A stretch of DNA of 64,000 nt from Paracoccus pantotrophus (GTDB lineage Bacteria; Pseudomonadota; Alphaproteobacteria; Rhodobacterales; Rhodobacteraceae), in assembly GCF_008824185.1 (NCBI RefSeq), contig NZ_CP044423.1:1-64000 (forward strand), in the 5' to 3' direction. The notes beneath the pieces are model-generated. The model had not been told where the DNA came from. It did no database searches and was given only the letters and a program-made list of their open reading frames with translations. Made by a program: the position numbers and the translations under genes. Shown here piece after piece: positions 51,565-61,027 of the stretch. Each line of letters opens with the position of its first letter. Positions within the stretch are counted from its first letter, which is position 1.

Positions 51565-53505
51565 TCAGCCCTTGGCGAGGGCGGCGACGGGGTCGAGCTT
51601 GGCGGCGTTGACGGCGGGCAGGTAGCCGAAGATCAGGCCGATGCCGCAGGCGCTGGCCAGCGCGGCGACCATGGAGAGCGGCGAATAGACCAGGGTGAAA
51701 TTGCTGCTCAGCCGCTCGAAGGCCAGGCCGAAGCCGAGCGCGGCCAGGATGCCCGCCGCGCCGCCGATGACGCAGACCAGCACCGCCTCGATCAGGAATT
51801 GCGCGCGGATGTCGCCGCGCCGGGCGCCCACCGCCATGCGCAGCCCGATCTCGCCGATGCGCTCGGTGACGGAAACCAGCATGATGTTCATCACCCCGAT
51901 GCCGCCCACCAGCAGCGAGATCACCGCGATGGCCGCGATCAGCAGCGTCAGGGTCTGGGTGGTCGAGGTGATGGTCTGGCGGATCTGGTCATTGTTGACG
52001 ATGAAGAAATCCTTGCTGCCGTGGCGCTGGGTCAGCATGTCGGTGACCATCTGCTCGGCCAGCGCCATGTCCACCTCGTCGGCCACCCGCAGGGTCAACC
52101 CGCTGACGCTGGTCGAGCCCAGGTAGCGCGCCTGCACCGTGGTATAGGGGGCATAGACGGTCAGGCTGGTCGAGCCGCCGGGGCCGCGGTTCTGCGCCTC
52201 GGCCACGCCGATCACCCGCAGGGGCACCTTGCCGGCCATGAAGACCTGACCCAGCGCCGGGCCCTCGCCGAACAGGCTCGTTCGGGTATTCTCGTCGATG
52301 ACGACATTCTGGCTCATCGCCGCCACATCGGCCGCGTCGAAGCTGCGGCCCTGGGTCAGGGTGATGCCGGCCACGTCGAAATATTGCTCGCCCACGCCGC
52401 TGATCTGGGCGCCGGCCTCGGTCGCGCCGTGGCGCAGGGTCTGCGAACTGCCGACCGTCGGGCTGACCGAGGCGACATAGGGCTGGCGTGCCAGCGCCGC
52501 GCCGTCGGCCGTGACCAGCGTCGTCACCCGCCCCGAGCGCATGTCGCCGAAATCCCGGCCGGGATAGATCTGCAGCGTATTCGTGCCCAGCCCGGCGATG
52601 TTTTGCAGCACGCGCTGGCGCGAGCCCTCGCCCAAGGCCACCACCGAGACCACCGAGGCGATGCCGATGATGATGCCCAGCATGGTCAGGAAACTGCGCA
52701 GCTTGTGGGCGCGCATGGCCAGCACCGCCATGCGCAGCGCCTCGGCCAGCCGGCCCAGCACCGGGGCGGCGGCGCGGGGCTGTTCGGGCGCGGCCAAAGC
52801 CGCCGCCCCGGCGGGCGCGTCGCTGCGGCGGTCGGCGATGATGCGGCCGTCGGCGATCTCGACCACGCGGCGGGCGCGGGCGGCGACCTTGGGGTCGTGG
52901 GTGACGATGACCACGGTGCGGCCCTCGGCGTTCAGCCGTTCCAGGATGGCCAGCACCTCGTCGCCGCTGCGGCTGTCGAGCGCGCCGGTCGGCTCGTCGG
53001 CCAGGATCACGCGGGCGTCGTTGACCAGCGCGCGGGCGATCGAGACGCGCTGCTGCTGGCCGCCCGAAAGCTGGCCCGGCCGGTGGCCCAGCCGGTCGCC
53101 CAGCCCCAGCCGGTCCAGAAGCGCGCGGGCGCGGGCGCGGCGCGCCTCGGCGGGCAGGCCGCGATAGATCGCCGGCACCTCGACATTTCCCAGCGCCGTC
53201 ATCTCGGCCAGCAGGTGATAGCGCTGGAAGATGAAGCCGAAGGTTTCGCGCCTGAGCGCCGCCAGCTCGCCCGGCTCGCGCTGCGCCACCTCGCGCCCGT
53301 CCAGCAGGTAGCTGCCGGATGTCGGCCGGTCGAGGCAGCCCAGGATGTTCATCAGCGTCGATTTCCCCGAGCCCGAGGCGCCCATGACCGCGACATATTC
53401 GCCCTGCGCGATGTCGAGGTCGATGTCCTTGAGCACGCGCAGCACCCCCTCGCCCGAGGGGTATTCGCGGCTGATGCCGCGTAGCCGGATCAGCGGGGCC
53501 TGCAT
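51565..53505 (-). CDS. macB: MacB-type ABC exporter (ATPase plus permease)
   Basis: 646 residues. The N-terminal ATPase has Walker A GASGSGKST, signature LSGGQQQRVSIARAL and Walker B VILADEPTGALD. After a linker the permease half has one membrane helix (RSFLTMLGIIIGIASVVSVV), a large periplasmic domain and three C-terminal helices (LLIAAIAVISLLVGGIGVM). It exports macrolides, siderophores or peptides with MacA and an outer-membrane channel. ATG 53505 overlaps the macA stop region; GTG 53514 is an alternative. Confidence 0.94.
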   Translation of the reverse strand: MQAPLIRLRGISREYPSGEGVLRVLKDIDLDIAQGEYVAVMGASGSGKSTLMNILGCLDRPTSGSYLLDGREVAQREPGELAALRRETFGFIFQRYHLLAEMTALGNVEVPAIYRGLPAEARRARARALLDRLGLGDRLGHRPGQLSGGQQQRVSIARALVNDARVILADEPTGALDSRSGDEVLAILERLNAEGRTVVIVTHDPKVAARARRVVEIADGRIIADRRSDAPAGAAALAAPEQPRAAAPVLGRLAEALRMAVLAMRAHKLRSFLTMLGIIIGIASVVSVVALGEGSRQRVLQNIAGLGTNTLQIYPGRDFGDMRSGRVTTLVTADGAALARQPYVASVSPTVGSSQTLRHGATEAGAQISGVGEQYFDVAGITLTQGRSFDAADVAAMSQNVVIDENTRTSLFGEGPALGQVFMAGKVPLRVIGVAEAQNRGPGGSTSLTVYAPYTTVQARYLGSTSVSGLTLRVADEVDMALAEQMVTDMLTQRHGSKDFFIVNNDQIRQTITSTTQTLTLLIAAIAVISLLVGGIGVMNIMLVSVTERIGEIGLRMAVGARRGDIRAQFLIEAVLVCVIGGAAGILAALGFGLAFERLSSNFTLVYSPLSMVAALASACGIGLIFGYLPAVNAAKLDPVAALAKG

Positions 53506-53506
53506 C

Positions 53507-54703
53507 TCAGCCACCCAGCGGGCTCATCATGCGCCGGCTGCCGCGCGGGGCCGAGGCCGGGGCGCCGGCCTGTTCGCCGGTCACTACGCGCTCGCCTTCC
53601 TTGAGGCCCGAGACCACCTCGGCCAGCACCTTGTCGTTCAGCCCGACCACCACGTCGCGGGTCTCGATGCCGGCGCCGCCCAGCACCCGGACCTGGTGGC
53701 TGCCGTCCGGGTTGCGCCGGCCGAGCGCGCTGGAGGGGATGGTCAGCACGTCCTGCGCCGCGCCCAGCACGATGCTGACCTGGGCGGTCATGTAGCTGCG
53801 CAGCTGGCCGTCCGGGTTCTCGACCGGGATGATGCCGGTGTAATAGATGGCGCCGCTGCTGCTGTCGGCGGTGCTGCCGCCCTGGATGGCGCTGTCGTTG
53901 ACAATGCTTTGCGGCGCGGGGGCGATGGAATCCAGCACGCCCCGGTAGCTGCGGCCGCTGTCGTCGAGCAGGGTGAAGCGCACCTGCTGGCCGGGCCGGA
54001 CCTTGCCGATATCGGCCTCGGAGATCTCGGCATGGATCTCCATGCGGTCGAGCTGGCCCAGCACGACGATGGTGGGCGAGGATTGCACCGCGTTCACGGT
54101 CTGCCCGGCCTGGCTGACGATGGCCAGCACCGTGCCGGCGCTGGGCGCGGTGACGCGGGTATAGTCGAGGTCGGTCCGGGCGATCTCGATGGCGACCTCG
54201 GCCTGGGCGATCTGCGCCTCCAGCGCGGCGATCTGGGCGCGGGCGATCTCGACGTCCTGCCGGGCGCTGTCCATGGTGCTGCGCGCGGCAGCGTTCGAGC
54301 GGATCAGGTTCTCGGCCCGCTCCAGCGTCTTTTCGGCCAGAGCCAGCACGGCCTGGCGCTCGGCCATCTGCGCGCGCAGATTGGCCAGCGCGGCCTCGGC
54401 CGTGCGCAATTCGTTGGCCTGCTGGACCGAGTCGATCTGGGCGATCAGGTCGCCCTGTTCCACCCGCTGGCCCAGCCGCACCGCCAGTTCGGTGATCCGC
54501 CCCGAGACCTGGGCGCCCACCGCCACCAGGTTCGAGGGTTTGACCCGCCCCTCGGCCAGCACCGTGACCTCGATGTCGCTGCGGGTGACTGCGGCGCTCA
54601 CATAGGCGGGCGCGGCGGATTTGCCCTCGCCCAGGCCGCCCAGACCGGCCAGCAGGGCGACCAGCGCCGCGGCGATCAGGACAAGGGCAACGGGCTTGCG
54701 CAT
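53507..54703 (-). CDS. macA: MacA-type periplasmic adaptor
   Basis: 398 residues with an N-terminal membrane anchor (PVALVLIAAALVALLAGLGG). A coiled-coil hairpin of about residues 95-175 (AEAALANLRAQMAERQAVLA, QIAALEAQIAQAEVAIEIA) is flanked by lipoyl and beta-barrel parts (VAVGAQVSGRITEL, VTAPSAGTVLAI). It links MacB to an outer-membrane factor. No TolC-like gene is nearby. GGAG lies seven bases before the ATG. Confidence 0.93.
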   Translation of the reverse strand: MRKPVALVLIAAALVALLAGLGGLGEGKSAAPAYVSAAVTRSDIEVTVLAEGRVKPSNLVAVGAQVSGRITELAVRLGQRVEQGDLIAQIDSVQQANELRTAEAALANLRAQMAERQAVLALAEKTLERAENLIRSNAAARSTMDSARQDVEIARAQIAALEAQIAQAEVAIEIARTDLDYTRVTAPSAGTVLAIVSQAGQTVNAVQSSPTIVVLGQLDRMEIHAEISEADIGKVRPGQQVRFTLLDDSGRSYRGVLDSIAPAPQSIVNDSAIQGGSTADSSSGAIYYTGIIPVENPDGQLRSYMTAQVSIVLGAAQDVLTIPSSALGRRNPDGSHQVRVLGGAGIETRDVVVGLNDKVLAEVVSGLKEGERVVTGEQAGAPASAPRGSRRMMSPLGG

Positions 54704-55101
54704 CGGGGGCACTCCGTAACATTCGGCCGGGTCCGGCCGGGCGACAAGGTATCAGGCGGGTGCGGCTCGGCCCCCGTTTCGCGACGCTTTTAGCGTGGTT
54801 CCCGCCGCGACGCGACCATGGTTTTGCCATTCCGGCCGGCTTGTAAATGCCGCCGATCATACCCGGCGCGCACGGAAATTGCTTGGCATTTCAATGGGGA
54901 GGCATGCCGGCGGCCCGGCTGGTGCCGCATGGTGCCGGCCGGGGGGTTGCCGCGCTTGTGATCGCGCCACCAGGGGCTTTCCCCGCGGCCGGTTTGCTGC
55001 GACGCTGGGCCGGCATCGGCCGAAGCGCGCCCGGCCCGCCGACACGGGCGGCCGCCGCAACAGGGTGCCGTCCGGCCGGTCATCCGAGAGCGGAGGCGAA
55101 C
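54704..55101. other. Divergent intergenic region, no gene seen
   Basis: 398 bases between macA and the DUF1801 gene. It should carry promoters for both but I could not fix a -35/-10 pair. It contains GCGTCGCG twice on the minus strand and several GGCCGG inverted pairs. Short open frames here have no ribosome site or recognisable product. TTCCCCGCGG at 54979-54988 is only half of the parS-like palindrome. Confidence 0.5.
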
Positions 55102-55548
55102 ATGACCAGCAAAAAGACCCCGAGCGCCGAGAAACCCAGGGGGCAGGGCGGCCCCGTGCTGTTGTCGGGCGGCAATCCCCAGATCGCCAAGGGCTATGGC
55201 GACGCCCCGGTCCAGGCCTATATCGCCGCCATGCCGGAATGGAAAAGCGACCTCGGGCGGCGGATGGACGACATCATCGCGCGCGTCGTGCCCGGCGTGC
55301 GCAAGGCGGTCAAATGGAACTCGCCCTTCTACGGGCTGGCGGATGATTGCTGGTTCCTGAGCTTTCACTGCTTCACGAAATACGTGAAGGTGACGTTCTT
55401 TCGCGGCACGGCGCTGGAGCCGCCGCCGCCGGGCAGGTCCAAGCACCCGCAGGTGCGCTATCTCGACATCCGCGAGGGCGAGTTCGACGAGGCGCAATTC
55501 GCCGATTGGGTCGCGCAGGCCAGCCGGCTGCCCGGCGAGAAGATGTGA
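55102..55548 (+). CDS. DUF1801 (YdhG-like) protein
   Basis: 148 residues with the DUF1801 core: MPEWKSDLGRRMDDIIARVV, VRKAVKWNSPFYG and KYVKVTFFRGTALEPPP. DUF1801 proteins are small soluble proteins of unknown function, some related to iron chaperone-like YdhG. A lysine/proline-rich N-terminus precedes the domain. GGAGG lies six bases before the ATG. Confidence 0.85.
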   Translation: MTSKKTPSAEKPRGQGGPVLLSGGNPQIAKGYGDAPVQAYIAAMPEWKSDLGRRMDDIIARVVPGVRKAVKWNSPFYGLADDCWFLSFHCFTKYVKVTFFRGTALEPPPPGRSKHPQVRYLDIREGEFDEAQFADWVAQASRLPGEKM

Positions 55549-55683
55549 CGGGCAGGGCCGCCCCGCCGGGCCGCGGGCGCGAGGAGAAAACACGGCGCGA
55601 AGTTCAAAGGCGCATTCGGGGGTCGCCCTGCCCGCGGGCGTGGCGGGAAAGCCCTTGCCGGCGCCTAGCGGGGGGTTTTGCGG

Positions 55684-55717
55684 CCCGTTCCCGTTCCCGT
55701 TCCCGTTCCCGTTCCCG
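55684..55717. repeat. CCCGTT hexanucleotide microsatellite
   Basis: CCCGTT is repeated five times in full plus CCCG (55684-55717), in the non-coding gap between the DUF1801 gene and the small secreted protein gene. It is the only simple repeat of this length I saw in the window. Confidence 0.9.
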
Positions 55718-55771
55718 CAAGCGGGCGGAAGACGCGGTCATGGCGCCGCCCTTTCGCCGCGGCGCCCGCGG

Positions 55772-56089
55772 TCAATCCATGATGCGGTCCACCTGCCGGA
55801 TGATCGACAGCACCTGGGCGTTTTCCGGGTCATAGCGGATCAGCTTGCCGTCCACGATGCCGTAGCGGCTGCCCGACGGTGCCTCGCTCATGCCGTAAAG
55901 GCCGGGGCGCGTCACCGGATGCAGGCGCGCGCTGTCCAGCCGGTCCCCCACCCGCAGCATGGCGGGTTGTCCGGCGGCGGCCGGGGCGGTTGCCTCGGCC
56001 GCCTGGCCCACCCCTTGCGCCAGCGTCGCGGGCGCAAGGATGCCGAACAGGCCGACGGCGAGAATCAGGCTCTGGCGATTGCGGAACAT
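55772..56089 (-). CDS. Small periplasmic protein, RcnB-like
   Basis: 105 residues. A signal peptide is clear (SLILAVGLFGILAPATLAQG). After an alanine-rich linker the mature part has LRVGDRLDSARLHPVTRPGLYG and YGIVDGKLIRYDPENAQVL, similar to the C-terminal region of RcnB-like periplasmic proteins. The function is unknown. It precedes mmsB by convergent-free spacing of 81 bases and is probably a separate unit. Confidence 0.68.
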   Translation of the reverse strand: MFRNRQSLILAVGLFGILAPATLAQGVGQAAEATAPAAAGQPAMLRVGDRLDSARLHPVTRPGLYGMSEAPSGSRYGIVDGKLIRYDPENAQVLSIIRQVDRIMD

Positions 56090-56170
56090 GGCTTCAGCCT
56101 GGCACGATAATCCTTGTCAGAGGCCAAACGCCGCAACCCGCCGATCGGCTCCCTCACGAATGCGAGAAAA

Positions 56171-57046
56171 TCAGCCGTGCCGGTGCCGGGCCTCGAATCT
56201 GGGCAGCATGGCCGAGAAATCGCGGCCCTTGCCGTCCTCGTCCTCGACGAAGCGGGCATAGAGCGCGGCGGCCAGCTCGCCCATCGGCGTGTCGGCATCC
56301 GCGGCCTCGGCGGCCTGCTGGCTCAGCCGCAGGTCTTTCAGCATCAGCTCGGCGGCGAAGCCCGGCTTGTAGCCGTTGTCGGCGGGCGATTGCGGACCCA
56401 CGCCCGGCGCCGGGCAATAGGCGTTCATCGTCCAGCTGTAGCCCGAGGAGGTCGAGACCACGTCGAACATCTTCTGCCGGTCCAGCCCCAGCTTGTCGGC
56501 CAGCGCAAAGGCCTCGCAGGTGGCGATCATGGTCACGCCCAGGATCATGTTGTTGCAGATCTTGGCCGCCTGGCCGGCGCCCGCCGCGCCGCAATGCACC
56601 GCCTTCTGGCCCATGACGTCGAAAAGCGGCTTCACCTTGTCGAAAGCCTCGGCCGCGCCGCCGACCATGAAGGTCAGCGTGCCGGCGGTCGCGCCGCCGA
56701 CCCCGCCCGAAACCGGCGCGTCCAGCGCGCCCAGCCCCGCCGCCTGCGCCTGCGCCGAGACCGCGCGGGCGCTTTCCACGTCCACCGTCGAGCAGTCGCA
56801 GAACACCGCGCCCGCGGTCATGGCCGGGACGACCTCATCCGCGACCGCGCGCAGGATGGCGCCGTTCGGCAGCATGGTGATGACGACATCGGCGCCCTGC
56901 GCCGCCTCGGCGGCGCTGGCGGCCTTGGCGACGCCCTCGGGCATCGGCGCGGCCAGGTCGAAGCCCGCGACCGCGTGCCCTGCCTTGGCCAGATTGGCCG
57001 CCATCGGGCCGCCCATATTGCCCAAGCCGATGAATCCGATCTTCAT
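56171..57046 (-). CDS. mmsB: 3-hydroxyisobutyrate dehydrogenase
   Basis: 291 residues. The NAD-binding motif is GFIGLGNMGGPMAANLAKAG; DAPVSGGVGGATAGTL and the catalytic lysine in GAGQAAKICNNM follow, and the end has the family's TPMGELAAALYARF. It oxidises 3-hydroxyisobutyrate to methylmalonate semialdehyde in valine breakdown. The start overlaps the hydrolase stop as ATGA with GGGAGGA upstream. Confidence 0.95.
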   Translation of the reverse strand: MKIGFIGLGNMGGPMAANLAKAGHAVAGFDLAAPMPEGVAKAASAAEAAQGADVVITMLPNGAILRAVADEVVPAMTAGAVFCDCSTVDVESARAVSAQAQAAGLGALDAPVSGGVGGATAGTLTFMVGGAAEAFDKVKPLFDVMGQKAVHCGAAGAGQAAKICNNMILGVTMIATCEAFALADKLGLDRQKMFDVVSTSSGYSWTMNAYCPAPGVGPQSPADNGYKPGFAAELMLKDLRLSQQAAEAADADTPMGELAAALYARFVEDEDGKGRDFSAMLPRFEARHRHG

Positions 57047-58065
57047 GTCCGGTCCTCCCATTCGATTTCGTCCTCGCCCAGCGGTGCCAGCATCGCCTCG
57101 ACATGCGCCGGGCTGGCATCGGCCGACCATTGCGGGTTGCGGTCCTTGTCGATGATCTGCGCCCGCACGCCTTCCAGGAAATCGCTTTCGGCCGTGGCGC
57201 GGGCGGTGAAGCGCAGCTCGCGCGAAAGGCTGTCGCGCAGGCGGGCATCGCCGCGCGCGGCGCGCACCAGCGCCAGCGTCGCCGCCATCGACAGGGGCGA
57301 GTTGCGGCGCAAGGGCTTCAACGCCGCCTCGTCGCCGGCCGCTTCCAGCGCGGCGACGATCTCGGCCACGCTCGGACCGCCGAAGGCGGAAAGGTCGCGG
57401 CCCTCCAGCGGCGCCGCGGGGCGGGGGCGGGGCGTGATTGCGGCCACGTCTCCGGTCTCGGCCAGCCGGTCGATCAGCGCCGGCCATTCCGCCTCGGGGA
57501 TGTAGCTGTCGGCGAAGCCGGTGAAGATCGCGTCGCCGGCGCCGATGCGCGCCCCGGTCAGGCCCAGATATTCGCCGCAGCGGCCCGGTGCGTGGCCCAG
57601 AAGCCAGCTGCCGCCCACGTCGGGGATCAGGCCGATGCCGGTCTCGGGCATGGCGATCTGGGTGGTGTCGCCGACGATGCGGTGGCTGGCATGGCCGCCG
57701 ACGCCGACGCCGCCGCCCATGACGAAACCCTGCATGAAGGCGACGATGGGCTTGGGATAGTCCTTGATCCGGGCGTTCATGCGGTATTCGTCGCGGAAGA
57801 ACTCGCGCCCGACCCGGTGGTCGCCCGCAAGCCCGGCGCGATAGACCGCCGCGATGTCGCCGCCCGAGCAAAAGGCGCGCTCGCCCTCGGCGTCGATGAC
57901 GACCAGCGCCACTTCGGGATCGTCCTGCCATTCGCGCAAGGCGGCGTCGATGGCCAGCGCCATCTCGTGGCTCAGCGCGTTCAGCGCCTGCGGGCGGTTG
58001 AAGGTCAGCCGGCCGGCGCGGCGGTCCTTGCGGATGATCATGTCGGATTCGGGCATCTCGGCCAT
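57043..58065 (-). CDS. 3-hydroxyisobutyryl-CoA hydrolase (HIBCH type)
   Basis: 340 residues, longer than hydratases as expected for HIBCH. The crotonase core has RAFCSGGDIAAVYRAG, GFVMGGGVGVGGHASHRIV and AMPETGIGLIPDVGGSWLL. The C-terminal ending with IIDKDRNPQW is specific to the hydrolase group. It releases 3-hydroxyisobutyrate from its CoA ester, between the dehydrogenase and mmsB steps of valine degradation. Context agrees fully. Confidence 0.94.
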   Translation of the reverse strand: MAEMPESDMIIRKDRRAGRLTFNRPQALNALSHEMALAIDAALREWQDDPEVALVVIDAEGERAFCSGGDIAAVYRAGLAGDHRVGREFFRDEYRMNARIKDYPKPIVAFMQGFVMGGGVGVGGHASHRIVGDTTQIAMPETGIGLIPDVGGSWLLGHAPGRCGEYLGLTGARIGAGDAIFTGFADSYIPEAEWPALIDRLAETGDVAAITPRPRPAAPLEGRDLSAFGGPSVAEIVAALEAAGDEAALKPLRRNSPLSMAATLALVRAARGDARLRDSLSRELRFTARATAESDFLEGVRAQIIDKDRNPQWSADASPAHVEAMLAPLGEDEIEWEDRT

Positions 58066-59210
58066 CAGTCACGCTCCGCCAGCAGGGCGCGGCCGATGAT
58101 CAGCCGCATGATTTCATTGGTGCCTTCCAGGATCTGGTGCACGCGCAGGTCGCGCACGAGCTTCTCGATCCCGTAATCGGCCAGGTAGCCGTAGCCGCCA
58201 TGCAATTGCAGGCACTGATTGGCGACCTCGAAGGCGCGGTCGGTGACATGCAGCTTGGCCATGGCGCAGAACTTGGTGGCGTCCCGCGCGCCCCGGTCCA
58301 GCTTCCAGGCCGCCTGGCGCAGGAAGATGCGCGCCGATTGCAGCGCCGTCTCCATCTCGGCCAGCCGGAACTGCAGCGCCTGGAACTGGTCGAGCGTCTG
58401 GCCGAAGGCGCGCCGCTCGCCCATGTAGCGCAGGGTCGCGTCCAGCGCCGCCTGCGCACCGCCAAGCGCGCCGGCCGAGATGTTCAGCCGCCCGCCGTCC
58501 AGGCCCGCCATGGCATAGGCGAAGCCGCGGCCTTCCTCGCCGATCAGGTTCTCCTCGGGGATCACGCAATCGTCGAATTGCACCTGCGCGGTCGGCTGCG
58601 CCTTCCAGCCCATCTTGTGTTCCAGCGCGCCGAAGCTCAGGCCCGGCGTGCCGGCCTCGACCACCATGGTCGAGATGCCGCGCGGCCCGTCCTGCCCGGT
58701 ACGCACCATGACCAGGTAGCAATCCGAATAGCTGCCGCCCGAGATGAAGGCCTTGGTGCCGTTCAGCTTCCAGCCGCCCTCGACCCGCTCGGCGCGGGTG
58801 CGCAGCGCCGCGGCGTCCGAGCCCGAGCCCGGCTCGGTCAGGCAATAGGAGAACACCGTCTCCATGCTGCACAGGCCGGGCAGCCAGCGCGCCTTGTTCG
58901 CGGGGGTGCCGAACTTGTCGATCATGCCGCCGCACATGTTGTGGATCGACAGGAACGAGCCGACCGAGGGGCAGGCCATGGCCAGCGCCTCGAAGACCAG
59001 CGTGGCGTCCAGCCGCGAAAGCCCGGTGCCGCCGTGATCCTCGCCGACATAGACGCCGCCGAAACCCAGTTCGGCGGCCTTGTGCCACAGCGCGCGCGGG
59101 ATGGTGCCCGCCTCTTCCCAGGCGCGGGCATGGGGCGCGATCTCCGCCGTCCCGAAATCCCGGGCCAGATCGAATATCGCCTGCTGCTCTTCGCTCAGCG
59201 CGAAATCCAT
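58065..59210 (-). CDS. Isobutyryl-CoA dehydrogenase-like (ACAD8 type)
   Basis: 381 residues of the acyl-CoA dehydrogenase family. FAD-site motifs are CLTEPGSGSDAAALRT and GTKAFISGGSYSD; the catalytic base is the glutamate in HQILEGTNEIMRLIIGRALL. SVGSFLSIHNMCGGMIDKFG is typical of ACAD8. It oxidises isobutyryl-CoA to methacrylyl-CoA. It is joined to the HIBCH gene by TGATG. No methacrylyl-CoA hydratase is in this operon; the hydratase at 17 kb might serve. Confidence 0.92.
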   Translation of the reverse strand: MDFALSEEQQAIFDLARDFGTAEIAPHARAWEEAGTIPRALWHKAAELGFGGVYVGEDHGGTGLSRLDATLVFEALAMACPSVGSFLSIHNMCGGMIDKFGTPANKARWLPGLCSMETVFSYCLTEPGSGSDAAALRTRAERVEGGWKLNGTKAFISGGSYSDCYLVMVRTGQDGPRGISTMVVEAGTPGLSFGALEHKMGWKAQPTAQVQFDDCVIPEENLIGEEGRGFAYAMAGLDGGRLNISAGALGGAQAALDATLRYMGERRAFGQTLDQFQALQFRLAEMETALQSARIFLRQAAWKLDRGARDATKFCAMAKLHVTDRAFEVANQCLQLHGGYGYLADYGIEKLVRDLRVHQILEGTNEIMRLIIGRALLAERD

Positions 59211-59323
59211 GCTCTCCCCCTCATGTCTTTCGTGTTGATGTGTCTTGTCCGGTCATGGCCGGGAAATGTTGCGCCAGTTTTGCAGGTTTGCGCGAAACGG
59301 CGGGGGCGGCAACCGCGCCCCGG

Positions 59324-59406
59324 CTTCTTTCTTGTCCAAATATCCCGGGGGAGCGTGCCCGGCACCCCGTCGAGGGGTGCAGGGCACGCGGGGGCAGAGC
59401 CCCCGC
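59324..59406 (-). repeat. Stem-loop intergenic element, copy C
   Basis: The clearest copy of the element. A large hairpin pairs 59353-59360 with 59382-59389 and 59362-59368 with 59374-59380 around GTCGA. A small hairpin pairs 59388-59395 with 59399-59406 around AGA. The edge CAAATATCCCGG matches copies A and B. It follows the mmsA stop in the same orientation as the others. Confidence 0.65.
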
Positions 59407-59418
59407 CCGCCCGTTCAA

Positions 59419-60918
59419 TCAGTCCATGGCCTTGAAGTTCAGCGCCACGCCGTCCTTGATGCCCGAGAACCAGCGCGCGGTGACGGTCTTGGTCTTGGTG
59501 TAGAAGCGGAAGGCGTCCGGGCCATACTGGTTCAGGTCGCCGAAGGCCGACTTCTTCCAGCCGCCGAAGGTGTAATAGCTCAGCGGCACCGGGATCGGGA
59601 AGTTGATGCCGACCATGCCCACGTTCACCCGGCTGGCGAAGTCGCGCGCCGTGTCGCCGTCGGCGGTATAGATCGCCGTGCCGTTGCCATAGTCGTTGTC
59701 CATGACCAGGTTCAGCGCATCCTCGTAGCTCTGCGCCCGCACGGTCGAGAGCACCGGGCCGAAGATCTCTTCCTTGTAGATCTCCATGTCGCGGGTCACG
59801 TTGTCGAAGAGCGAGGGCCCGCAGAAAAAGCCGTTCTCGTAGCCCTGGATCTTCAGCCCGCGGCCGTCCACCACCAGCTTGGCGCCCTGTTCCACGCCGG
59901 AATCGATCAGCCGGCCGATGCGCTCCTGCGCGGCCTTGGTGATGACCGGGCCGAAATCCACGTCCGCGCCGGCGGTATAGGGGCCGACCTTCAGCTTCTC
60001 GATCTTGGGGATCAGCCGCTCGATCAGCGCGTCGGCGGTCTTGTCGCCCACCGGCACCGCGACCGAGATCGCCATGCAGCGTTCGCCCGCCGCGCCGAAG
60101 CCGGCGCCGACCAGCGCGTCCGCCGCCTTGTCCAGGTCGGCATCGGGCATGATCAGCATGTGGTTCTTGGCGCCGCCGAAGCATTGCGCGCGCTTGCCGT
60201 TCGCCGCCGCGCGGCCATAGATATATTGCGCGATCGGGGTCGAGCCGACGAAGCCCACCGCCTGCACGGTCGGATGGTCGAGGATCGCGTCCACGATCTC
60301 CTTGTCGCCGTTGACGACCTGCAGCACGCCGTCGGGCAGCCCGGCCTCTTGCGCGAGCTTGGCCAGCATCAGCGAGGTCGAGGGCACGCGCTCGGAGGGC
60401 TTGAGGATCATCGCGTTGCCGGCCGACAGCGCCGGGCCCATCTTCCACAGCGGGATCATCGCCGGGAAGTTGAAGGGGGTGATGCCCGCCACCACGCCCA
60501 GCGGCTGGCGCATGGAATAAAGGTCGATGCCGGGGCCGGCATTGTCGGTATATTCGCCCTTGAGCAGCGCCGGCGCGCCCATGCAGACCTCGATCACCTC
60601 AAGGCCGCGCTGCACGTCGCCGCGGGCGTCGGGCAGGGTCTTGCCGTGTTCGCGCGAGACCAGCTCGGCCAGCGCGTCCATGTTGTCCTGGATCAGCTGG
60701 CCGAATTTCATCATCACCCGCGCGCGGCGCTGCGGGTTGGTGGCGGCCCAGGCGACCTGCGCCTTCTCGGCGCTCTTCACGGCGGCGTCCAGCTCGGCCG
60801 GGGTGGCCAGCGGCAGGCGGGCGATCACCTCGCCGGTCGCGGGATTGTAGACATCGCTGAAGCGGCCCGAGGTGCCCTTGACCTCTTTGCCGTCGATCCA
60901 GTGGCTCAGTTCTTCCAT
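59419..60918 (-). CDS. mmsA: Methylmalonate-semialdehyde dehydrogenase (CoA-acylating)
   Basis: 499 residues. MmsA-specific features are HWIDGKEVKGTSGR, ITPFNFPAMIPLWKMGPAL, VGSTPIAQYIYGRAAANGKR and the catalytic cysteine in GERCMAISVAVPVG. The end is GGWKKSAFGDLNQYGPDAF and YTKTKTVTARW. It converts methylmalonate semialdehyde to propionyl-CoA, the last dedicated valine step. About 210 bases with the stem-loop element separate it from the acyl-CoA dehydrogenase gene. Confidence 0.97.
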   Translation of the reverse strand: MEELSHWIDGKEVKGTSGRFSDVYNPATGEVIARLPLATPAELDAAVKSAEKAQVAWAATNPQRRARVMMKFGQLIQDNMDALAELVSREHGKTLPDARGDVQRGLEVIEVCMGAPALLKGEYTDNAGPGIDLYSMRQPLGVVAGITPFNFPAMIPLWKMGPALSAGNAMILKPSERVPSTSLMLAKLAQEAGLPDGVLQVVNGDKEIVDAILDHPTVQAVGFVGSTPIAQYIYGRAAANGKRAQCFGGAKNHMLIMPDADLDKAADALVGAGFGAAGERCMAISVAVPVGDKTADALIERLIPKIEKLKVGPYTAGADVDFGPVITKAAQERIGRLIDSGVEQGAKLVVDGRGLKIQGYENGFFCGPSLFDNVTRDMEIYKEEIFGPVLSTVRAQSYEDALNLVMDNDYGNGTAIYTADGDTARDFASRVNVGMVGINFPIPVPLSYYTFGGWKKSAFGDLNQYGPDAFRFYTKTKTVTARWFSGIKDGVALNFKAMD

Positions 60919-61027
60919 GGGTGCCTCCCGAGGGGTTCAGGTTTCGGAGGGATCATAGACTTGCAGCATTGCCGGAAAAAGAGGAAGTCTGGCAAAAGGG
61001 TTTTGCATTTCTGCAAAGGCGACGGGC

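Noticed and set aside
54979..54988. Sixth parS-like site near 54.98 kb
   Set aside because: Only TTCCCCGCGG matches; the second arm is absent.
54847..55101. N-terminal extension of the DUF1801 gene
   Set aside because: The upstream frame is open but has no homology, and the ATG at 55102 has GGAGG at correct distance.
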